64,000 nt of DNA from Caulobacteraceae bacterium (GCA_019695035.1 JAIBAU010000011.1:20951-84950); one strand, 5' to 3'; counted from the first letter of the stretch, positions 1-10,931 are shown. Program-made: numbers and translations. Notes: generated by a model from the sequence alone, not told the origin.

Positions 1-1258
1 TGGCCTGCATCGACGGAATGACGCCCAGCCGGGCGAAGCGGGGAATGTCCTGCAGCCGCAGCACCTGCGCATGCTCGATCCGGAAGCGCGGCTCCTTCAC
101 CGGCCTCACGGAGGGCGGCACCGCCCTGAAGGCCGCCTCGTACCATTCCAGCACCGAGGCGTTGCCCCGATCGCCGATGGCGTGGGTGGTCATCTGCACC
201 CCGGCGCGCAGCGCCTTCTCGTACAAGGGGGTGATCTCTGCCGCCGAGGTCTGCATCAGGCCGCGGGTCTCCGGACGGTCGGCGTAGGGTTCGAACAGGG
301 CGGCGCCGCGTGAGCCCAGCGCGCCGTCGGCATAGACCTTGATGCAGCGGGTGATCAGGTAACCGTCGCGGCCGAGGCTCGGACCCTCGGATAGCAGGCG
401 TGGCGCCGCCTCGGGATCGACGGCGTTGTAGACCCGCAGCGGAACTGCCCGACGCCTGTCCCGCGCCTCGAGGGCCCTGCGCTCGGCCTCGCTGACGCTC
501 ATGTTGTGAAGGCCTGTCCAACCGTATGCGGCGTAGACCCGGAAGGCGGCGTCCAGCGCGCGATCCATCCCGGCCGGATCGTCGTTGGGCACGATCCGGC
601 CGACCAGCTCCTGGGCGGCGTCGATCAGCATGCCCGTGGGTTCGCCCCCGGAATCCTTGAGGATTTCTCCCCCCGATGGAGGCCGGGTCGCCGCGGTCAC
701 CCCGGCTGCCCGAAGGGCGGCGCTGTTGGCCACCAGCGCGTGGCCATCCGCGCGGCGGAGGATCACAGGCCGGTCTGCGACCACGGCGTCGATGTCCTGC
801 CGCGACGGGAAGCGTCGTTCCGGCCAGTGGGTCTCGATCCAGCCCCGACCGGTCAGCACGCGTTCTTCAGGATGGGCGGCCGCCCAGGCCCGCACGGCGG
901 CCAGCATGGCTTCCAGCGAGGCCGAGCCCTCAAGGTTGAGCGTGAGCTCCCGCTGACCGATGCCCAGCAGGTGCGCGTGGGCGTCCGTGAAGCCGGGGAA
1001 CATCGCCGCGCCCCTCAGGTCGATGCGACGCGTATCGGCCCCGCCCCAGCTTTCGACGTCGGCCAACCGGCCGGCGGCGACGATGCGATCCCCGGCGACC
1101 GCGACGGCCTCGACCCGGGGATTGGTGTCGTCGGCCGTGTAGATCGGGCCGCCATGGATGATGAGGTCGACCCGCGTCGGGGGAGAGACGGCCGCCGCCT
1201 GGGTCGCCAGCAGGGCGGCGCCGGCGGCGCCCCCGAGAAGAAAAAGCCTGCGGTGCAT
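1..1258 (-). CDS. Exported amidohydrolase family 3 protein (YtcJ-like), C-terminus cut by window edge
   Basis: Reading leftwards from an ATG at 1258, the frame stays open for 419 codons to the window edge, so the C-terminus is missing. Residues 1-23 form a signal peptide (Arg pair, then an Ala/Leu core ending AAA). Residues 91-96 read DAHAHL after MFPGFT, the N-terminal metal-binding motif of amidohydrolases, and a RIEHAQV motif near the visible end fits the YtcJ/amidohydrolase_3 family. The family hydrolyses amide bonds, but the substrate cannot be read from sequence. An exported copy suggests periplasmic action. The gene is not coupled to the next one on this strand, which ends 103 bases upstream at 1362. 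Confidence 0.85.
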   Translation of the reverse strand, partial: MHRRLFLLGGAAGAALLATQAAAVSPPTRVDLIIHGGPIYTADDTNPRVEAVAVAGDRIVAAGRLADVESWGGADTRRIDLRGAAMFPGFTDAHAHLLGIGQRELTLNLEGSASLEAMLAAVRAWAAAHPEERVLTGRGWIETHWPERRFPSRQDIDAVVADRPVILRRADGHALVANSAALRAAGVTAATRPPSGGEILKDSGGEPTGMLIDAAQELVGRIVPNDDPAGMDRALDAAFRVYAAYGWTGLHNMSVSEAERRALEARDRRRAVPLRVYNAVDPEAAPRLLSEGPSLGRDGYLITRCIKVYADGALGSRGAALFEPYADRPETRGLMQTSAAEITPLYEKALRAGVQMTTHAIGDRGNASVLEWYEAAFRAVPPSVRPVKEPRFRIEHAQVLRLQDIPRFARLGVIPSMQA

Positions 1259-1361
1259 GACGCGCTCCCGTTACACCAACGCGAACGCACTCACCCCAGT
1301 CGCGCGGGCGCGGTCAAGCCGAAGCTTTCGGGTAATGAGAATTCCGGCGCCCGACGGCGGC

Positions 1362-2183
1362 CTAGTGCGGGTTCGCCCGCGGGGCGTAGGCTTCGGGCTG
1401 CATCCGATCGCGGCGGCGATCCGCCGCCGCATTGCGCGGCTTGATGGAGATGGTGAAGGCCAGGAAGCGCTCGTCGCGCGACTTGCCGTAGATCGAGATT
1501 TCGCGGTCCACCAGCGCCAGGGACGCCTGGAAGGCGCCCCGACGCCAGCCCACGCCGACCTGCGCATCGCCGACCGTGGCCACGCGATCGGTTGTCCAGC
1601 TCATGCGGCGCAGTTCTCCGTCGCGGGAGCGCAGCAGGTTCAATCCGACGGCCTGCTGGTCGTCCGACGCAAACAGGATCCAGCGCCCGCGGCGCTCGAT
1701 GTCGCGGCTCGGTTCGAGGCTGTTGCGCAGCTGGTTCAGTCCGTTCGACCCTGCGGGCGCGGCCGGTCGCCTCGCTCGGGCAGACTTGGTCAGGCCCAGG
1801 CTGATCTCGTTGCGAACGGAGCCGTTATCGCCCCTAGTGCTGGCGAACTGCACGCGCGGCTCGTATTCGCGCATGGTCTGGCCGGCCTGGCGGAAGCTCG
1901 CCTGGGCGAAGGCGTTCACCGCGACGCTGCTGGCCTGGGCGTACTCGATCGCAGCAGGCGGGCGCGGCGCGGCGATGGCGACGGTCTGGGCCGCCTCCGG
2001 CTGGATCGGCACCGCCGAGAAGTCCGGGTTGGTTTCCGGCGCGGTGCGGATGGCCTCGTCGAGATCGTCAGGGATGGCGTCGGCCGTGGCGCTGGTCCAC
2101 GCCATGAACAGGCTCGCGCCGCACAGTCCGCCGAGGACTGCGCTGGCCGCCAAAGCAGCGATGCCCTTCCCCGAGCGCCGCAT
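1362..2183 (-). CDS. Exported protein of unknown function
   Basis: This 273-aa protein is not recognised. The open frame extends further upstream, but the ATG at 2183 is preferred: it has a GGGGAG ribosome site just upstream and begins with a clear signal/anchor (MRRSGKGIAALAAS, then a hydrophobic stretch to about residue 32). The middle is Ala/Pro-rich. The C-terminal half has alternating patterns (RRGRWILFAS, VGVGWRRGAF, LALVDREISI, FLAFTISIKPR) that look like beta strands of an outer-membrane or periplasmic barrel-like fold; that is inference. It is divergent from the cytochrome gene at 2344, with a shared 160-base promoter region containing GTTAACCTTAAC-like sequence. Confidence 0.7.
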   Translation of the reverse strand: MRRSGKGIAALAASAVLGGLCGASLFMAWTSATADAIPDDLDEAIRTAPETNPDFSAVPIQPEAAQTVAIAAPRPPAAIEYAQASSVAVNAFAQASFRQAGQTMREYEPRVQFASTRGDNGSVRNEISLGLTKSARARRPAAPAGSNGLNQLRNSLEPSRDIERRGRWILFASDDQQAVGLNLLRSRDGELRRMSWTTDRVATVGDAQVGVGWRRGAFQASLALVDREISIYGKSRDERFLAFTISIKPRNAAADRRRDRMQPEAYAPRANPH

Positions 2184-2343
2184 GCAATCTCCCCTTGCCA
2201 CCGCCGTTAAGGTTAACCTTTTGGCAAGGCTTGGAACAGCGAAAAAATTGCTGTTCTGTGAGACGAACCGGTTGAACAGACTGGATTCGTTCGCAGGTGC
2301 GGCGCCCGGTGGCCCGCATCTTTCGCGCCACGGGGGAATAGTC

Positions 2344-2829
2344 ATGTCGAACAAACTGCTCGCCACAGCCGGATTTTGTGCAGTCGCAGCGCTGGCCTTG
2401 GCCCAGTGGCCCGCGAACGCCGCCGACAACGCCCCTGATGCGGCCACGCTCATCCCGGCGCGCCAGTCGGCGCTGATGCTTTCGGCGGTCGCCTTCGGCT
2501 CCATGAAGGGCGCAATCGATTCGGGTGGCGACGTATCGGGCCAGGCCTTCGCCGCCAAGGCCCTGGCGCGATGGGCGCACACCCTGCCCTCGCTTTTCCC
2601 GGCCGGAACCGGCAAGGCGTCGGGCGTGCCCACCAAGGCGAAGGACGAAATCTGGAGCGACCGCGCCGGGTTCGAGCGCCGCGCCGCAGAATACGCCGCC
2701 GCCGCCGATCGGCTGGCGGAACTGGCCCAGGCCAACGACAAGGCGGCCTTCGCCACCCAGTGGACCGCCGTGCGCCAGGCCTGCTCGAATTGCCACGATG
2801 CCTACCGGGACGCGCCCCCGGCGCGGTAG
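2344..2829 (+). CDS. Cytochrome c' -like periplasmic haem protein
   Basis: The 161-aa product has a signal peptide (residues 1-27, cleavage near ANA-AD) and a single haem-binding CSNCH motif close to the C-terminus. That placement is diagnostic of the cytochrome c'/c556 four-helix family rather than class I cytochromes, where the motif is N-terminal. The rest is helical, with FERRAAEYAAAADRLAELAQA as a likely amphipathic helix. Family members bind small gases or carry electrons in the periplasm. The gene stands alone and is followed by a hairpin at 2857-2880 shared with the convergent RTX gene. Confidence 0.85.
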   Translation: MSNKLLATAGFCAVAALALAQWPANAADNAPDAATLIPARQSALMLSAVAFGSMKGAIDSGGDVSGQAFAAKALARWAHTLPSLFPAGTGKASGVPTKAKDEIWSDRAGFERRAAEYAAAADRLAELAQANDKAAFATQWTAVRQACSNCHDAYRDAPPAR

Positions 2830-2856
2830 GCGCGGTTTCCAAAGGGCAAAGAATAA

Positions 2857-2880
2857 GGGCGGCGCCTTGCAGCGCCGCCC
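2857..2880. terminator. Convergent hairpin terminator between the cytochrome and RTX genes
   Basis: A perfect 9-bp stem (2857-2865 with 2872-2880) closes a 6-base loop. Read on the minus strand it is followed by a T-rich run (TTATTCTTT), so it best serves the RTX gene. On the plus strand a weaker TTT follows. Confidence 0.65.
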
Positions 2881-2904
2881 ATCTGGTTTGAGTGTCTCCC
2901 TGGA

Positions 2905-5900
2905 TCAGATCCAGAGGAAGTCGGAGGCGTCGACGGCCGACTCCAGCACGCCGTCTAGGGTAATGACGGTTCCGTTCGCCAGGGTGATGGTCGCCCAGCC
3001 GTTGATGTCGTGGCCAATGACCAGGTCCGAGAACTGGGTCGCGCCTGTCCCGATCAGACGGATCTTGTCGATACCGTTCTCGAAATCGGTGATGTGATCC
3101 GAACCGAGGTTCGAGTTGCCACTCCAGATGAACTGGTCGGTCCCCGCTCCACCGCTCAGGGAGTCGCTGCCGGCGTCGCCATACAGCTTGTCGTTCCCCA
3201 GACCGCCCGACAGGGTGTCCGTTCCCGCGCCGCCCTGCAGCGTATCGTTGCCGTCGCCGCCATCCAGGGTGTCGTTGCCGTTAAGGCCGCGCAGGCTGTC
3301 GACGCCGCCGCCGCCCTGGAGGTTGTCGTTGCCGTCATAGCCGTCGACGATCTCGTTGGCCGCGCTGCCGACGAAGGTGTCGTCGAAGTTGGTCAGGAGA
3401 TAGCGCTCGATCGACGAGAAGGTGTCGCCCAGGGCGTCGCCGGTGTGCACGTTGGTCAGGAGGTTCAGCGAGAGGCCCCCCGTCGCGGTGCGATAGTCGG
3501 CGACGTCCGTGCCCGCGCCGCCATTGAAGGCGTCCGCGCCCGCTCCCCCGATGAGCAGGTCGTCGCCGTCGCCGCCGTTCAGGGTGTCGTCGCCGGCCGC
3601 GCCCGTGAGGGTGTCGTTGCCGATTCCGCCGCTCAGCACGTTGGCGCCGGACGAACCCGTCAGCTGGTCGTCGAAGTTGGAGCCCGTGAGGTTCTCGATC
3701 GCCGACAGGGTGTCGGTGCCCGCGCCCAGGGTATTCTGGGCGGCGGAGGTCGCCAGGCTGACCTTCACCAGGCTTCCGGCCGACGAGTAGTCGGCCGTGT
3801 CGATGTCGGCCCCGCCGGTCAGCAGGTCGTTGCCGGCGCCGCCGATCAGGATGTCGTTCCCCGCATCCCCGCGCAGGTCGTCGTTGCCGTCGCCGCCATT
3901 GAGGGTGTCCGCGCCGTTCTGACCGTCGACCCGCTCGTTCTCGGCGTTGCCCACGAAGGTGTCGCCGAAGTTGGACAGGATGAAGCGTTCGATCGACACG
4001 AAGGTGTCGCCCAGCGCGTCGCCGACGCCGAACAGCGCGTTCAGGCGATCGACACCGACGGCCGAGATGGCCGAACGGTAATCGACCAGGTCGGAGCCGG
4101 CTCCGCCGTCCACGGTGTCCGCCCCCGCGCCGCCGATGATCTGGTCGTCGCCGTCGTTGCCGTTGAGGACGTCGTCGCCGGCGTCGCCGTACAGCAGGTC
4201 GTTGTCGGCGCCGCCGTTGATGATGTCGGCGCCGTCGTTGCCGTGGATGTTGTCCGCCCCGGCGTCGCCCGAGACGGTGTCGTCGCCGGCCTCGCCGACG
4301 ATGGTGTCGGCGCCGTCGCCGCCGAAGATGACGTCCGTGCCATCGCCGCCGCGCACGGTGTCGTTGCCGGCGCCGCCGTAGAGGGTGTCGTCGCCGAGCT
4401 CGCCGTTGAGGTTGTCGGCGCCCGCGCCCCCATCCAGGTAGTCGCCGCCATCGCCGCCCTTGAGCGTGTCGTTGTCGTCGCCGCCATAGAGGAAATCGTC
4501 GCCCGCTTCGCCGAGCAGTTGGTCGGCCCCGGCGTCGCCATACTGGGTGTCGTTGTCGAGACCGCCCCGGATGACGTCGTCACCCGCGCCGCCGTGCTGT
4601 TCGTCGTTGCCGGCGTCGCCGTAGAGGGTGTCGTTGCCGTCGCCGCCGTCTTCCTCGTCGGCGCCCGCCCCGCCGCGCAGGATGTCGACGCCGGCGCCGC
4701 CCGACAGGATGTCGTCGCCGTTGTCGCCGCGCACGTCGTCGTTGCCGTCGCCGCCGTCGACCACGTCGTTGCCTTCGCCGCCCATCAGCAGGTCGTTGCC
4801 GAGGTCGCCGAACACCTGGTCGTCGCCATTCTCGCCGCGCGCGTCGTCATCGCCGGCGCCGCCGTAGAGCGTGTCGGTCCCGTCGAAGCCGCGCAGGATG
4901 TCGTTGCCGTCGCCGCCGTCGAGGTAGTCGTTGCCGAGGTTCCCCTTGAGCGTGTCGGCGCCGTCGCCGCCGTAGAGGCTGTCGTCGCCCTGGTAGCCGT
5001 CGAGGGTGTCGGCCCCGGCGTTGCCGTAGAGTTCGTTGTTGCCGGCGGAGCCGATGACGTTGTCGTTGAAGGCGGATCCGAAGAAGTTCTCGATCCCGAT
5101 CAGGGTGTCGAGACCGGCGCCGCCCGTGTTCTGGGCGGTGCCGATCCGCATGTCGAGGGTGATGGCGCCGGACGCATCCCCGTAGTGGACGCTGTCGGTT
5201 CCATCGCCGCCGTTGAGGATGTCGTTGCCGAGGCCGCCGGCGAGCTGGTCGTTGCCGTCGCCCCCCAGCAGGCTGTCGTTGCCCGACCCGCCGTCGAGGG
5301 AGTCATTGTCCAGCCCGCCGTCCAGCGTATCGGTTCCATTGCCGCCCAGCAGCGTGTCGTCGCCGTCGCCGCCGTTGAGGGCGTCGTTGTCGTCGCCCCC
5401 GATCAGCAGGTCGAGGCCCGCCGCGCCGTTGAGGACGTCGTTGCCGCTGCGGCCCTCAAGCACGTTGTCGCCGCCGTCGCCGGTGAGGCTGTCCGACTGG
5501 CCGCCGCCGATCACGTTCTCAAAGCCGGAGATGGTGTCGGAGCCCGTGCCGGAGCTGAACGCCGTGCCGAGGGCGAGATTGACCGTCAGCTCGCGCTGGA
5601 CGCCATCGAACGACAGGGTGTCGATGCCCGAGCCGCCGTCGAGGACGTCGTTGCCGTCGTTCTGTCCCGACGCGCCGTTCTGGTTGACATAGGTCTCCTG
5701 GATGACGTCGTCGCCCGCGCCGCCGGAAACGATGTCGGACCCCGCGCCGCCCTTGAGGGTGTCGCCGCCGCCGCTGCCGGTGATCTGGTCGTCGCCCGCG
5801 CCGCCGTCGACGAACACGCCTTCGATGCTGGTGATGGTGTCGGTCCCGCCCCGTCCGTCATCAATCGTGTGCGTCACACCCGAGATGTCGAAATCGGACA

Positions 5901-8900
5901 TGTTCACGACGTTGGCGCTGGTGGCGTTGGCGACGTAGATCCGCAGGCGGTCCTCGCCCGCGCCGCCGTCGATCTGGTCGCTGCCTGCGCCGCCGCCGAG
6001 GATGTCGTTGCCGTCGTTGCCCAACAGGGTGTCGGCGCCGGACCCGTCGAAGATGATATCGTTGGCGTCGCCCCCGGACACGTAGGCCGACTGCTGATAG
6101 CCGCCGTAGAAGACCAGGTGCTCGACGCCGTCGCCATGGACTTCGAGGCCTGACGAGCCGACCGCGGTCAGGATGTCGCCGCTCAGCACGATGTTGACGT
6201 TGTCGACGACGTAGTAATCCCACTTCAGCAGGACGGTGTCGTCGCCAGCGCCGCCGTGGACCTGGTCCACGCCCGTCGATTCCGAATAGACGCCGCCCAC
6301 ATTGTGGTAGCCGATCATGTTGAACTGATCGTCGCCCTCGTCGCCCCACAGCTCCGACGAGCCAGAGGCGTCGATGATCAGGTCGTTGCCGAGGCCGCCG
6401 TGGATGGCGTTGGCGCCGTCGCCGCCGCTCAGCTGGTCGTCGCCCGTGCCGCCCGTCACCGTGTCGCCGAACGCCGTGCCGGTGAAGATCACCCGCTCCA
6501 CCGAGATGATGGTGTCGGTGCCGCCGCGGCCGTCAGAGAAGTTGAATGTGCCGGACCCGCCGAACGCCGAGGCGTCGAAGGTCACCCCGGCGACCGCTCC
6601 GATATCGTCGAAGCGGAAGGAGGCCATGTCGAAGCCCGAGCCGCCGTTCAGGGTGTCGTTGCCCAGATCGCCGCGCAGATTGTCGAAGTCGGCGCCGCCC
6701 AGAAGCATGTCGTTGCCGTCGCCGCCGCGCAGGACGTCGGCGCCTTCGCCGCCGTCCAGGGTGTCGGCGCCGTCGTTGACGCCGCCGGCCTGGTTCGAGC
6801 CATTGGTCTCGCCGCCGATCAGCACGTCGTCGCCGGCGCCGCCGGTGAGGTTGTCCGCCCCGCCGCCGCCGAACAGGCTGTCGTTGTCGGCCCCGCCGTC
6901 CAGGGTGTCGGCGCCCTGGCCGCCCCTGAGGGTGTCGCGGCCCGCCAGTCCGCGCATGAGGTCGTCGCCGGCGCTGCCGGTGACATTGTCGTTGAAGGCG
7001 CTGCCGGTGACCTCGGCCTTCTCGAATCCGTTGACGGTGTCTGTGCCCAGCGGATTGGTGATGGCGATGTTGCCGGCGTTGGTGAGGGCCGACAGGTTGA
7101 CGACCGCTCCCGAGGTCAGGCCGGCGTCGGAGAAGTCGAAGACCAGCGTGTCGACGCCGGCGCCGCCGATCAGGGTGTCCAGCCCGGCGTCGCCCTGGAT
7201 CCGGTCATTGCCGTCGCCGCCATCGAGGGTGTCGGCGCCGTCCCCGCCAATGAGCGTGTCGTTGCCGAGACCGCCGCTGATGTTGTCATCGCCGCCGGAG
7301 CCGTCCAGGCGGTTGTCCTGGTCGTTGCCGGTGATGGTGTCCGCCTGGGCGCCGCCCACGACGTTCTCGATGTTCTGGATGGTGTCGTTCACGCCGCCGA
7401 CGCTGAAGGCGACGCCCAGCGCAAGGTTGATGGTCCACTCGCGCTCGGATTCCATCGCCAGGGTGTCGATGCCCGCTCCGCCGTCCAGCAGGTCGCCGAC
7501 GCTGATCTCGCCGCTGTTGTGCCGCAGGATGTCGTCGCCGTCGCCGGCGTGGACGACGTCGACGCCGGTGCCGTCCAGAATGGTGTCGTGGCCGGCGCTG
7601 CCGGTGATGGTGTCGTTGCCGCCCTCGGCGTCGATGAACACGCCTTCGATCGACGAGATGATGTCGGTGCCGCCGGCGCCGTCGTCGATGGTCTGGGTGG
7701 CGCCCGTGACGTTGAACAGCGACAGGTCGAGGACGTTGTTGGTGTTCGAGTTATCGACCTTGATGTAGTAGCGGTCGTTGCCGGCGCCCCCGTTGACGAT
7801 GTCGCCAACGCCCGCGCCGCCCCACAGGACGTCGTCGCCGCCGTTGCCGTTCACCGTGTCGACGCCCGCGCCCGCAATCAGCCCGTCGTCCAGGGTTCCG
7901 CCGTTCAGGGTGTCATCGCCTGAGCCGGAGAAGACCACGATCCGCTCGATGGAAATGCCGGTCACGCCGAGCGTGCCGTCCGCCGTCGAGGCGCTGAGGG
8001 TGCCGTCGGCGTTCAGGATGACCGTCATGCCCGACGAGGTGTAGGAGCCCCATTTCAGCTCGACCTGGTCGACGCCCGCACCGCCGTTCACGGTGTCGTG
8101 GCCGCCCGCGAACGTGTAGTAGACGTAGGGCTGAACGCCCCCGCCCGACGGGTCGAAGCTGGCGTGGCTGAAGCTCGAGATCGAGATGACGTCGTTGCCG
8201 GAACCGCCGTTCAGCGTCGAGTCCCCGGCGAAGTCGATGATGCGGTCCGAGCCGGCGCCGCCGTCGGCGAAGTTGTTGCCGTCGTTGGTCGTGATCTGGT
8301 CGTCGCCCGAGGAGCCGGTCAGGTTGTCGTTGAATTCCGTCCCGGTGATGACCGCCCGTTCGATCGAAATCAGGGTGTCGGTGCCGCCAAGGCCGTCGGA
8401 GATGTTGACCGTCGCGCCGCCGTTGATGGTCGCGGCGCTGAAGGTGACGCCCGAGGTGAGCCCGATCTGGTCGAAGCGCCAGGCCGCGAAGTCGAGGCCC
8501 GCGCCGCCGTCCAGGCTGTCGTTGCCGTAGTCGCCGCGCAGGTTGTCCGAGCCGACGCCGCCGGTGAGGGTGTCGTCGCTGTCGCCCCCGCGCAGGACGT
8601 CGTTGCCGGTCCCGCCGTCGATCACGTCGGCGCCGTCGCCGTCGCCGTGGTTGGTGTTGGTGTTGGTGGTGCCGGCGATGGTGTCGTCGCCGTCGCCGCC
8701 CTGGATGTTGTCGGCTCCGAGATTGCCCCGGAGGTTGTCGTTGCCGCCGAGGCCGCGGATCACATCGGCGCCCTTGGTGCCGGTGATGGCGTCGTTGAAG
8801 TTGGTGCCGGTGACGTCGCCCTGCTCGAAGCCCGAAACGGTGTCCGGGCCGAGGAAGCTGTTGACCGTGAAGGTGCCGGTCGTGTTGGCGAAGTTGAGGT

Positions 8901-10931
8901 TGATGCCGATGCCGGTGGTCAGGCCGAGGACCGAGAAGTCGTAGACGATGGTGTCGATGCCATTGCCGCCGGTCAGGGTGTCCGCGCCAAGACCGCCCTC
9001 GATGCGGTCATTGCCCTCGCCGCCGTTCAGGTTGTCTCCGCCGTCGCCGCCGATCAGGACGTCGTCGCCGTCATTGCCGACCAGGGTGTCGTTGGCCGAG
9101 CCGCCCTCCAGGCGGTTGTTCTGGGCGTCGCCCGTGATGGTGTCGGCGCCGGCGCCGCCGATCACGTTCTCGAAATTCGAGATGGTGTCAGTGCCGTTGG
9201 ACACGCCCGTCACCAGACCGGTGGTCAGGTTGATGGTCATGTTGGTGCTGACGCCCGCGAAGGACAGGGTGTCGATCCCCGCGCCGCCATTGAAGTTGTC
9301 GTTGCCGTCGGCGCTGAAATTGCCTGGCGTTGGCGCGGTTCCGATGACCAGGTCGTCGCCGTCGCCGGCGTTGACGATATCCGAGCCCAGGCCGGCGAGG
9401 ATGGTGTCGTGGCCCGCGCTGCCGGTGATGTTGTCATCGCCGCCGCCGCCGTTGACGAACACGCCCTCGATGGAGGTGATGGTGTCCGTGCCGCCCAGGC
9501 CGTCGCTGACAGTGTGGGTCGAGCCGGAGACATCGAAGGTCGAGAGGTCGATGACGTTCGCCCCGCTCGCGCCCGCGACAAAGAACTCGTAGCGGTCATT
9601 GCCCGCGCCGCCGTCCATCGTGTCGTCGCCGGCTCCGCCGCTGAGGATGTCGTTGCCCGCGCCCCCGGACAGGTTGTCGTTGTTGCCGTTGCCGTAGAGT
9701 TCGTCGTCGCCCGACCCGCCCGACAGGTTGTCGGCGCCGGCGCCGCCCATCGCCTCGACCCGTTCGATCGAGATGCCGGTCACGGTCAGGTTGCCGTCGG
9801 CCGTCGAAGCGTTCAGCACGTCGCCCGAGAACGAAACCGTCACGGCCGAGGTGTTGTAGATGCTCCACCGCACCACCACCGTGTCCAGGCCCGAGCCGCC
9901 GTAGACGGTGTCGTGGCTGACGCCGACCGCATAGTAGGGCGCGTGGCCCAGGGCCAGGTAGGTGTGATCGTTGTCGTACAGGGTGATGCGGTCGTCGCCG
10001 GCGTCGCCGAACAAGGTCGAATTGCCGTTGGCGTTGTCAAAAATGACGTCGTTGCCGCCACCGCCGTGGATGACGTTGCTGCCGTTGAAGCCGGTGATCT
10101 GGTCGTCCCGCCGCTGCCGGTCAGGTTGTCGGCGAAGTCGGTGCCGGTGATGATCACCCGCTCGATGCTGATCAGGGTGTCGGTGCCGCCGAGGCCATCC
10201 GAAATCGTCGCGTTGCCGTTCAGGCCGCCCGTCACCGCGGCGGCGCTGAAGGTCACGCCGGACGTGGCGCCGATCTGGTCGAAGCGGAACCCGGCGAAGT
10301 CGATGCCGGAACCGCCGTTCAGCGTGTCGTTGCCGTAGTCGCCGCGAAGGTTGTCGTTGTCATTGCCGCCGTTGAGGACGTCGTCGCCGTCGCCGCCACG
10401 CAGGACGTCGTTGCCGTCCTCGCCGTTGACCTGGTCGTTGCCGTCCCCGTCGCCGTGATTGGTGTTCGTGTTCACGCCGCCGGCCATCACGTCGTCGCCG
10501 ACGCCGCCATACAGGGTGTCGGCGCCCAGGCCGCCCCGCATGTTGTCGCTGCCGGCGTAGCCGTTCAGGATGTCGGCGAAGCTGGTGCCGACGAGGGTGT
10601 CGTTGCCGGCGAAGATGGCGCCGAACAGAGCCGCCTCATCGTTGGCCGCGATCGCCGCGACGATGGTCGCCGCACTCACCGACGTGACGTTGAAGACCAT
10701 CGTGCCGGAACCGGTATTCACGGTGATCGAGGTGATGGTCCCTGCCGTGGGGAACCCGCTGGCGTCATAGGTCAGGCCGGTCCCATTGAAGACCCAGGTG
10801 GGCTGTCCGGCCGGCGTGATGGACCACTGCGTCGAGGTCTGGGTCACAACCGTCGCGGTGTCCCAGGGATCGATATCGAAGATATTGAAATTGACGCCGG
10901 CGGTCGCTGCGGAAACAGAGAAGGTGGTCAT
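2905..10931 (-). CDS. Giant RTX repeat protein, type I secreted; frameshifted near 10108
   Basis: The gene starts at ATG 10931 (MTTFSVSAATAGVNFN, AAGGGG ribosome site) and ends at 2905. Its 8027 nt is one base short of 2676 codons: the frame breaks at 10103-10112, so as sequenced it would be a ~363-aa stub plus a long fragment of 2369 aa or more. Repaired, it is about 2675 aa. Beyond the first ~120 residues nearly everything is Ca-binding GGxGxDxLx nonapeptide repeats, with beta-rich inserts such as SIERVxxxGT and TSIEGVFVDGG. The end (ITDFENGIDKI ... DASDFLWI) matches the serralysin-type C-terminal secretion region. No protease, lipase or adhesin catalytic domain is visible, so an extracellular matrix, adhesin or S-layer-like role is inference. 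No type I ABC exporter, membrane fusion protein or TolC gene lies in the window. Confidence 0.85.
5030..6965 (-). repeat. RTX mega-repeat, copy 3 (divergent; approximate bounds)
   Basis: This copy keeps LRGDLGND, FRFDDIGAVAGVTFDAS, SDGRGGTDTIISVERV, VLLKWDYY, FDISGVTHTIDDG, TSIEGVFVDGG and ENVIGGGQ, but carries NGSNQAGGVNDG in place of NTNTNHGDGDG. Its LRGD anchor is 1862 bases from that of copy 2. It runs into a denser block of plain nonapeptides (about 5030-4050). Confidence 0.65.
6966..8765 (-). repeat. RTX mega-repeat, copy 2 (approximate bounds)
   Basis: It has the same module order as copy 1: NTNTNHGDGDG, LRGDYGND, WRFDQIGLTSGVTFSAA, SDGLGGTDTLISIERA, VELKWGSY, FNVTGATQTIDDG, SSIEGVFIDAEGG, ENVVGGAQ and VFDFSDAGLTSG. 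The LRGD anchor lies 1808 bases from that of copy 1. Confidence 0.75.
8766..10575 (-). repeat. RTX mega-repeat, copy 1 (approximate bounds)
   Basis: This ~1.8-kb unit opens with a nonapeptide block carrying NTNTNHGDGDG, then LRGDYGND, FRFDQIGATSGVTFSAA, SDGLGGTDTLISIERV, a SIERVEAMGG strand block, FDVSGSTHTVSDG, TSIEGVFVNGG and ENVIGGAG, and closes with VYDFSVLGLTTG. The same order recurs twice more. The frameshift lies in this copy. Confidence 0.75.
10103..10112 (-). other. One-base frameshift in the RTX gene
   Basis: On the coding strand the frame reads ...DNLTGSGG and then loses phase, while the +1 frame immediately resumes as DDQITGFNGSNVIHGG. A single missing G or C in this GC-rich run restores continuous reading; parallel positions of the other repeats encode NLTGSSGDDQIT. 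Either a sequencing error or a real disruption is possible. Confidence 0.85.

Noticed and set aside
1..1500. Plus-strand frames at 18-313, 506-1444 and 585-956
   Set aside because: They are antisense to the amidohydrolase, which has a signal peptide and metal motifs in its own frame.
2905..10014. Repeats resembling a CRISPR-like array
   Set aside because: The periodicity is 27 bases, matching coding nonapeptides; there are no unique spacers and no Cas genes.
3010..10338. Long plus-strand open frames (up to 1047 codons) antisense to the RTX gene
   Set aside because: They arise from the biased GGN/GAY codon use of the nonapeptide repeats read on the opposite strand; the products are low-complexity Val/Ala/Asp runs with no signal or domain.
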